The position numbers and the translations under genes are program-made. Of a stretch of 64,000 nucleotides of DNA, positions 56,590-64,000 are shown in pieces; position 1 is the stretch's first letter; every line of letters starts with the position of its first letter. Under the pieces are notes generated by a model, which was not told where the DNA came from, searched no databases, and saw only the letters and a program-made list of their open reading frames with translations. Origin of the DNA: Miscanthus floridulus (lineage: Eukaryota; Streptophyta; Magnoliopsida; Poales; Poaceae); contig NC_089581.1 of the NCBI RefSeq assembly GCF_019320115.1, positions 11,533,707 to 11,597,706 of the forward strand, in the 5' to 3' direction.

Positions 56590-57954
56590 AGGCCTTGTTC
56601 GCTTTCACTCTAGGGCAAATCTGAATGACCATTTTACAATTTATGACAATTGTAATAAAAAAAGTTTCAACGCATATCTTAATGTCATTTCACAACTTAT
56701 TAGAATGTTTTCCAAATTTTCTGCCATTCATTGTTATTTTGCTCCTATTGAATAGCAAATTTGCAGCTATATTTCCTGATCCGATTATTGGTTGAACACA
56801 TGGGTTCCATTCCATGTATCTGCAGTATAATTGCAAATTCGAAATTAAACATTTCCACTTTACACTCGGGCACGCCCTTGCACGTCGTCTCCCTGACTGG
56901 GCCACAACACCGTCGACCCTAGTCCACTAGACTTGCCTGATGCCGCTCATTCCGAATTAATGCAGCAGAATGCGGATACACGCGTTAAACAAATAGCTTT
57001 CTCGAGGGAAAAGGACATGCACCCAATTGCAAGAGCTGCAGTGTGTGTAAAGTGAGCCACTAGTCGAATGGAAGTTATATAGGCTTATGTAGTACTAAGG
57101 TGAAAGTGCAAAACATGCCGTTCTGCTTTTGTCATCTGCTCCTATTTATTTTGGACAATGTTTTGTAAATTTATTTATTTAGGAGTATTTGGTGACATAA
57201 GGTCAGCTTTAATTTGCTACGACGTATATGTCAGTTGGAGCAGGACTTGTTTTAGATTATTAGACCACAGAGCAGAATATATATGTTTTTTAATTGGCAG
57301 CGTCATTATATACACTAAAGTAAACGTTCGGTGCACAGGATGGTCCATATTACCCGACTCCAGAGCCATATTACAACGCACTCATACAGTATATCATATT
57401 CACCAGCTAATACATCAGCTGTCTCATTACAAAGCTCTTATGAACATAAGTGACAGAGAAATAATTCCATGAAACGAAGCTCGTTTTTTATGTCGTCTTG
57501 ATCAATAGCTCAGTGTTGTATCTATCCTTCTCTGGAGATGGGATCTTCTTAACAATATACAATGGCCCGACTGAAGTTATCATCTTTAGCGACCATGTCT
57601 AACGACTGCCATTGCCTAAGCTAGCTCAGGATTTCTATGTGTTTTTTCTTTTTCTTAAAAAGGGAACAGAGCATCCCACCTTACTTCATTATATACATGG
57701 GAGCTTCTTGCAAGATCAGGAAAACCAGAGTTTTACAAAATGTGATCTATGTTCCCCCATCTTAGCAATGTATTAGGACGTCGACACTATGGAGCATTAT
57801 ATTCAGATTTCAGATCACTAGTAGGTGATGCTTGTTGCTCCCTCAATAGATGCGCTTGTTTCAGCTTTGGCAAGATCTGCGTACGCGACTGAATCGTGGC
57901 AAGTATGCCCACCATGAGTCCAAACTTACTGCCAATCCATTCCGTGCCCATAGT
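56590..57954 (-). repeat. Array unit copy U10, left part
   Basis: Core at 56936-56955 with a minus-strand TATA (CCTATATAAC, 57074-57083). Then comes the spacer shared with U6/U7, and a 3' exon-like sequence at 57935-57787 reading FGLMVGILATIQSRTQILPK and LKQAHLLREQQAS, with a stop at 57787. A donor-like gtaagt stands at about 57932-57927. The right part of this unit continues after the Mutator-like element at 61171. Confidence 0.55.
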
Positions 57955-58309
57955 GAATATTTTTTTAATTTTAACACTTTTTTTAATTAATTCTAAATCT
58001 AACCCTGTTTGTTTTTTATTTCTAAATCTAACACTTTTGGCCGCGCCTATTGCCATGGCGCGGCCAAATGCCCATGTCATGCCATGCATAGTGGCGCGGC
58101 GAGAGGACTGACGTGGCGACGACCAGGACGCTGACCGATGACGTGGCAAGGTCTGCCGCGCCACCGATCTTAGCGCGCTTCGCCACGCCATCCATCGTGG
58201 CGCGGCAGAGAAGAACAGAGAGCATGCGACAGGTTGGGTGCGGGAGGCACGGCCGCGAGGCGGATTGCGGCGTGCGGCTGCTGCACGCGCCCCCTCGGGA
58301 CGCGTGGCT

Positions 58310-59299
58310 GGATTTGCAGGGTAAGCAGCCCGCAGGAATAGGAGCATAGGACGCGTCGAGTCACACTCACACGTCGTCGTGGGAGGCGAACGTGTCTCGG
58401 CTCCTCCGCCTGCCCCACGCTGCGGCCTGCACCGTTCACATCTCCCTCCACCTCCAGACGCAACCATGGAACCACTAGTCCACAGCCGCCACAGAGCCAC
58501 ATACCACAATACGAAATACTAGTAGTATACCCCATTTCAATTTCTATTCCATTTTTATATTTTTTGAGTAATAATAGTATAGAGATAGTCCTATACTACT
58601 AGTACTACGAGTACTTTATAGGCCTGCCTACCGATATGACAAGTAGGAGTACTAGTTGACTTTTTAAGAAGAAAAAAATAACTCTTTTGGTGGGAGGGAC
58701 GGCGCCTAATTTTTTACTATTTAATCTTTTTTCAAAAAAAAATTACGTTCAGCTCTTTGAAGACTTAAATTCATCTTTAATCCTGAAGTCAGCGCCATGA
58801 GTCCTAACGCCAAGGTAACACGTCTCGATGTCACAGATCTTGATGCCGAAATATCTAACCGTACACTACACGGAATCCGGTGGCATTAACATGGCTAATA
58901 CCTCGACGTCAAAATACATAGCGCCAAGATCGATGCCACATGTATGCCATTACTATCTCTACGCGCATCGAGAAAACACACGACAAAGTTAATTCTGCCC
59001 TGCAGGCCATGTGCTCTCAGACATGCATCCGTTGGACCACCTACCTCGAGATATGTGCTACTTTTCCTCCAACTACAATACAGATATATAAAACGTGAAT
59101 ACAGGTGATATAGATTATGTGATTAACTAATTTTTTTGTCATTTATTCACTGTTGAATGCCGTTAGTGTTATAGATTATGTGATTAACTAATTTGTATGC
59201 TTAAATAAACTTGCAAAAAAATATGACGAGACACTACCTGCTAATGAATATGTTACTGATCCTGAAAAGCTACCAATGATGGTTAGTCAATATAGATTT
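58310..59299. other. Interior of the Mutator-like element, no gene
   Basis: Contains actagtactac-rich sequence (58515-58660) and a stretch with repeated gatgcc/cgccaag words (58790-58960). No open frame of note. Confidence 0.45.
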
Positions 59300-59530
59300 G
59301 TTGAAGAGAAAGTTGGAATTTGGGTACTGTAGCACTTTCGTTTTTATTTGGCAAATAGTATTCAATCATGGACTAATTAGGCTCAAAACGTTCGTCTCGC
59401 GATTTCCAATCAAACTGTGTAATTAGTTTTTTTTGTCTACATTTACTGTTCCATACACGTATCATAAAATTCAATGTGACGGATACTGTATCACTTTTTT
59501 GAAACTATTTTTGAAACTGAACACGCGCTG
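59300..59530 (+). mobile_element. Tourist-like MITE 1 (partial)
   Basis: Shares gtactgtagca, ttatttggcaaatagt, gactaattaggctcaaaacg and the terminus gaactgaacacgcgc with the complete copy at 59941-60184. The start is blurred. Confidence 0.75.
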
Positions 59531-59660
59531 TCCAGATGAGATGTCTCATGCTTCTAATATATTTCCTCTTGTAAGCAAGCAGAGACAGACGGGTCTAGCC
59601 GTCTAGGCTATGTGCGCATGTGGCGCGCGCTGCACGCGCCTGGTCTCCTTTTCTGTGTGC

Positions 59661-59898
59661 GGCTGTTTAGTTTCCAAAATTTTATAAATTTTTTTAAGAT
59701 TCCCTATCACATCGAATCCTTAGACGTATGCATGAAGCATTAAATATAAATAAAAAATAAAATTAATTACACAGTTTAGATGAAATTCATGAGACGAATC
59801 TTTTAAGTCTAATTACACTATAATTAGACACTAATTACTAAATAATAACGAAAATGTTACAGTACCCTTTCAAAAAAAAATCGTCAACTAAACCAGGC
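59661..59898 (-). mobile_element. Tourist-like MITE 2
   Basis: Inverted relative to the others: begins ggctgtttagtttcc and ends caactaaaccaggc. The interior carries the same landmarks in reverse complement (cacagttta, agtctaatta, tgttacagta). Confidence 0.75.
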
Positions 59899-59940
59899 TC
59901 TGTCCTCTCTCTCGTGTCGTAGTAAAAGAAAAGACAGTTT

Positions 59941-60184
59941 GGCCTTGTTTAGTTCTAGAAATTTGGATTTTTGGACTACTGTAGCATGTTTGTTTTTATT
60001 TGGCAAATAGTGTTCAAACATGGACTAATTAGGCTCAAAACGTTCGTCTCGCAATTTCCCACCAAACTGTGTAATTAGTTTTTCTTTTCGTCTACATTTA
60101 ATGCTCCATGCACAGGCCGTAAATATTCGATATGACAGATACTATAGCAACTTTTTAGAAGTTGGGGTGGAACTAAACAAGCGC
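59941..60184 (+). mobile_element. Tourist (PIF/Harbinger) MITE 3, complete
   Basis: 244 bp with ends GGCCTTGTTTAGTT and AACTAAACAAGCGC. TTT on both sides fits a 3-bp TSD. It is the best-preserved of the four copies and typical of panicoid grasses. Confidence 0.85.
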
Positions 60185-60419
60185 TTTGATTGCACATCCG
60201 CTTACTCTCCTGTTACAAAGGCTAGCTAGCTAGCCATGTGTGACTACTTCCTGCAAAGGATGGAGGGCAGGGCAGCAGGCCGCCCAAAAATATCGTCCTT
60301 CTAGGAAAATTCAATGCACATCCCTGCTTTCATAGCAGTGCCCGTCCGGCCTAGCACAGGGCATAGCAATGCCACAGCAGTACCAGTGCAGAAGTATACT
60401 ATTGTTTCGTTGGCGAATT

Positions 60420-60636
60420 TTTTTTTAGGAAATGGTACGTAGCATTTCGTTGTTATTTGGTAATTAGTATTAAATCATAGTCTAATTAGGTTTAAAAGAT
60501 TTGTATAGTAAATTTCGTCTAAACTATGTAATTAATTTTATTTTTTATTTATATTTAATGTTTAATACATGCGTCAAAGATTCGATGTGACGAAGAATCT
60601 TGAAAAATTTTACAAAATTTTGGAAACTAAACATGC
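60420..60636 (+). mobile_element. Tourist-like MITE 4 (diverged)
   Basis: Landmarks ttatttggtaattagta, tctaattaggtttaaaa, actatgtaattaattt and the end ggaaactaaacatgc identify a diverged relative of the copies at 59.3-60.2 kb. Confidence 0.65.
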
Positions 60637-61179
60637 AGCAGCCATTTGAATTTCCAGAAAAATCTGCAAAATCTCATTCGGCGACAAGACGAAGGAGATG
60701 TGATTGGGACGGACGGCGCCGGCCTCGTGGCCGACATGAATAAAGAGCCCTGTCAACCGTCGCGTCCGCTGCGCTCGCCACAGCCCCAACGTCAAGTCCC
60801 ATCCGCAGACACGCCCTACACGCGGCTCCGCACTGCACAAGCCGCACACAGGCGCGAGGGGGCGCATGCAGCAGCCGCACGCCGCAGTCCGCCTCGCGGC
60901 CGTGCCTCCCGCACCTATCCCGTAGCATTGATCCCAGCGGCCGCTCACTGTTCTTCTCTGCCGCGCCGCGATGAAATCGGTGGCGCGGTAGACCCTGCCA
61001 TGTCACTGGTCAACGTCCTGGTCGTCGTCACGTCAGCCCTCTTGTTGCGCCACCATGCATAGCGCGGCACAGGCATTTGGCGCGGCCAAAAATGTTAGAT
61101 TTAGAAATAAAAAACAAACAATGTTAGATTTAGAATTAGTTTAAAAAAATGTTAAAATTAAAAAAATATCCCCCATAGT

Positions 61180-62395
61180 TGACTCTCAGCAACCAGCTCC
61201 ATGTCATCCACCACTTGCATTGAATGGCCGTAATCTCAATCCCGGTTGTTGTCATGGCTCTCATCAAAGCAACTGGTTCTGTTGAATTTCTTTGCAAGTT
61301 CGAGGCTAAGGAGATGAAGCCATCCTTCATGGATTCAGGTTGGAGCAGACAAGGGAGCTTATCAGAGTGCCAAACTGTCGGAGCTATGTAGGTTGGTGCA
61401 GACAAGGGAACTGATCGGTGTGGCAGACTATGGAAGCTACCGCAGCCACGACTTTTTGCTGATGCCGCTCAATCCCAACAAGCTAGCAGTGACATGCTGA
61501 AGCCACCCATGTTTAAGGATGGCAACGGGTATATACCCATCGGGTATCGCCGGAACATTCTCTTCCCCGCTACGGAGAATTCATCCCGTCCCCATCCCCA
61601 TTAACTGTCTCGGGTATAGATTCTTGCCCATCCCCGTACCCGTCGGGTATCGGTCGGGTAACATATACCCGACGGGTACTGCATACCCGATAAACAAGGA
61701 CACTTGGGGTCACAGCTTTGCAATCAGAGACGTTTCTTCTTCACCCGGGTATAAGTGTCGGAGTCTCGGAGATGCCGAGAAGAAGGAGCGAGGTTGCGAG
61801 GAGGACGAGCAAAGGTGGCAGAGAGACCGAACTGAAGAAGCAAGGGGCACGAGCGCTCGTGAGACAGGCATGCTTGTGCTGCTGGCGGAGATGGTGGGGA
61901 AAAATTGAACGAGGGTTCCTAGAACACACAAACTATATATATGACTATTCAGATTTGGACCAAAATATCTATGTTGAGCTTCTTTGGGCCTAATACTCGC
62001 ATGGCAGCTCAAATAGTCGGGTTCCCCAACGGGTAACGGGGACGGGTAAACAGGGAACGTTCCCGTACCCGCTATACCCATCGGGTATGGATTCTTGCCC
62101 ATTTAGATGCCCGCGGGTAAAGATATGATCCCATCCCCGTCCCCTAATGGATCAAATACCCGTCGGGTATCGGGTATCGGGTCCCCGTTGCCATCTTTAC
62201 CCATGTTGCACTGAACTCTCCTCCAATGGGTTGTTGTTAGTGGTGATCAATGGAAGAAGGAACCGAACTAAGGAGGATAAAACGAGCATGGAGGCATGCA
62301 AGAGTAAGTATGGGACTATGTGCAGCAAGCTTCATGTGATACTTGTTGGTCCTCGGCTGCCCTGCATACGTAAACAGTTTCTCAGCACACTCACT
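61180..62395 (-). repeat. Array unit copy U10, right part (core at 61458-61480)
   Basis: Minus-strand open frame 61405-61136 reads KDGFISLASNLQRNSTEPVA, LMRAMTTTGIEITAIQCKWW and WSWLLRVNYG, and runs into the Mutator-like element. Nothing equivalent is recognised in known families. The core follows, then after the hAT MITE the promoter-side blocks (cactgaactctcctcc, catggaggcatgcaagag) closest to U3. Confidence 0.5.
61514..62199. mobile_element. hAT-like MITE B, 686 bp
   Basis: Ends TAAGGATGGCAACGGGTATA and, inverted, TAAAGATGGCAACGGGGACC. Exact 8-bp TSD CCCATGTT at 61506-61513 and 62200-62207. It shares its terminal 15 bp with MITE A but has a different interior, with repeated cgggtat / atacccg words. 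Non-coding. Confidence 0.87.
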
Positions 62396-62546
62396 TACTA
62401 TGGCTAGAGGTAAAAGAAGATATTGAGAACAGCTCACACACACAGCACAAGCCCAGCGCTGGCCGAAAGCTTTGCTACTGGATGTGGCAAACTGAACTCT
62501 CTTTACTGAGTTGCAGTGGGAAGCTATATATACAACTCTACCCATC
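62396..62546 (-). repeat. Fragment of Copia-2-type LTR
   Basis: tatggctagaggtaaaagaag, cacagcacaagcccagcg and gcagtgggaagctatatata align with 54028-54180 of the Copia element 2 LTR. The fragment is cut at the right by the element starting at 62547. Confidence 0.8.
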
Positions 62547-64000
62547 TGTAGCATCCGGTTTTAAGAACAAAACCAGATACACACCATATGTGAGCCCAGT
62601 AAATCAAATCTCACATATAGCTACAAATAAGGGTAATATCAAAAGACGAATGCTCAATATAGAACGTACTTAGTATAAAGAATATAACCTTAGATAGCAA
62701 ACAGCGGAAAGACGCTCCGATCTTTGGGTGAAGCCTCCAATTCCACAAGGACAACTGAATGGTTGATCACGAGCATAATTTCTTCAATCTCTAGCAATCT
62801 GGTACACATCTGGAATTTTTATCCAAATATTTGAAAAGTAAAACAAGTGTAAGTACATATCATACTCAACAAATATAACATAGGATTCATGAGGCTTAAA
62901 AGGCTGACATTGGTTTAACTGCGATTAGCTTTTAATGAGTCACCTTTTAGCAATCGGATGGCAACAAGTTTATCACAAGCCCATATAAACACATGATCAG
63001 GTAAACATGAATAATGAATAGCATAAACAATTAATCATTAATGAAAATCTTTATCATCAGTATCATCAGTGTTCATCATCTATTCCGTAAGGGTTCCAAG
63101 ATAGCTCGTGACCGTGAGCACGACTGATATACCAGTTTTACACTCTGCAGAGGTTGTACACTTTCACTGTGAGTCGTGATTTACCCTTTCACCTAAGGTC
63201 ACGAGCCTCTTAACCCACTACCAAGGAAGATCGGCAAGATTCACTATAAAGCCTTTCAAAGATTCGTCTAACAAGTTAGGGCCATTAGATTCAATCGGCA
63301 AACAGATATAGGAACCTCCTATCGAATGGCACAATTTCATCACGACTATACACATAAGAGTAGATGTTGTAATATACCTGATTCAGCAAGCCATTCTTAC
63401 GCCAATAAAGTTAACCTCCAACGAGCTAGAAAAGGTCCTCATACTGAGCTAAAGCCAGAGCCATATAGCCCTCATAGTTGTACTGTAAGTCCCGGATAAT
63501 CACTTATAGATAAGTCCTTAGGGGGAGGAATCTAGAGCACCATAAAATAGTCCAATGCTCTAGCCCTCTTGTTTCATATTGCTAAAAACATCTTTTAGTG
63601 TTTATTGCATATACCATTAGTCAAGTTATAAGACCATTGTCTTTAATTGAGCGCTAGCATCATACTACCCAATGCAATACCCCATAGGTATCAAGGTACA
63701 AGATAACAAAATACTAGCAAATCTGGCAATCAAGGTAGACACATGCAGCATAAATTAAATGATTAAAAGTGTATAGGACAACAAAGAAGATCCCATGCTA
63801 TATTTGCCTTAAACACCGATCCTTCGATAAGCTTTAATCTTCAACGTTCTTCTTCTTCTTGATCACCACGTATATCTCACCGACTGGATGAAATTATAAA
63901 GCACCACACAAGCATCCATACAATCATACACGAAGCAAACAATAGAACTAAATCATAACAGTACACCAATCATAGAAAAATAAGTAAAAGAGTTTGAAAC
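62547..64000. mobile_element. Second copy of the 3.27-kb TG..CA element (truncated by window)
   Basis: Begins TGTAGCATCCGG inside the LTR fragment. It is colinear with 4396 onward, for example gtgaacacgactgatataccagt-like at 63112 against 4970, and gtgatttaccctt at 63177 against 5021. No coding sequence. The presumed TSD on this side is CCATC (62542-62546), to be tested outside the window. Confidence 0.7.

Larger units (their letters stand above)
57955..61170. mobile_element. Mutator-like element (long TIRs), non-autonomous
   Basis: 3216 bp with long inverted repeats: about 57955-58305 against 61170-60835. Ends are GAATATTTTTTTAATTTT and, inverted, GATATTTTTTTAATTTT. The 9-bp TSD GCCCATAGT/CCCCATAGT (one mismatch) lies at 57946-57954 and 61171-61179. 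The TIRs are GC-rich inside (tggcgcggc words). No mudrA-like transposase was found; the interior holds four MITEs and unassigned DNA. It interrupts unit U10 close to a splice-donor-like site. Confidence 0.85.

Noticed and set aside
57787..58509. 240-codon minus-strand open frame as a gene
   Set aside because: It is a chimera: its first two thirds are the TIR of the Mutator-like element and only the end belongs to the array unit.

Overview
The window is nuclear DNA of a grass, most likely a panicoid of the Andropogoneae (sorghum, sugarcane, Miscanthus or maize type). The evidence is a CACTA element with TTTGCCGAGTG subterminal repeats, Tourist MITEs starting GGCCTTGTTTAGTT, grass Copia elements with initiator-Met tRNA primer sites, and a Tat-type Gypsy element carrying a spliced antisense gene. 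No intact ordinary host gene was recognised. Almost everything is transposable elements, many with target-site duplications (TSDs) readable to the base, inserted into a tandem array of small minus-strand units of unknown function.

Layout. 1-4061: small MITE (310-491), copies of the array unit, a Copia-type solo LTR (1590-2278) and a Stowaway remnant. 4078-8065: 5'-truncated LINE with a 16-bp TSD, split by a 3.27-kb TG..CA element (4396-7663). 8134-8443: SINE. 8927-13969: Copia element 1, plus strand. 14120-18602: CACTA element that has lost the main transposase but keeps a six-exon Ptta/En-Spm accessory gene. 18606-28345: unit copies, palindrome-rich DNA, exon-like remnants of an unknown gene, a MITE and a LINE. 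28346-39660: 11.3-kb Tat-like Gypsy element, minus strand, with a spliced antisense ORF under its own TATA box. 39661-40672: LINE fragment ending at a 29-bp-arm hairpin. 40717-47060: more unit copies, a (G)30 tract and LTR-like DNA. About 47184-49000: 5'-truncated LINE. 49485-54401: Copia element 2, minus strand, carrying a hAT MITE (50307-50846). 55550-56190: LINE fragment. 56590-62395: unit copies split by a long-TIR Mutator-like element (57955-61170, itself holding four Tourist MITEs) and a second hAT MITE (61514-62199). 62547-64000: second copy of the 3.27-kb element, running off the window.

How it fits together. The substrate is a repeated unit of about 1.0-1.3 kb, seen at least ten times by a conserved core resembling CTGATGCCGCTCAATCC. 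Several copies have a minus-strand TATA box upstream, and three carry a related hydrophobic 3' exon. The Gypsy and Mutator-like insertions can be aligned because the blocks 27885-41270 and 56936-61480 are colinear once the insertions are removed. The main elements are decayed: both Copia copies have lost the protease catalytic Asp, and the Gypsy gag-pol keeps a single frame but has seven stops compatible with C-to-T change. No CRISPR, operon or bacterial feature is present.
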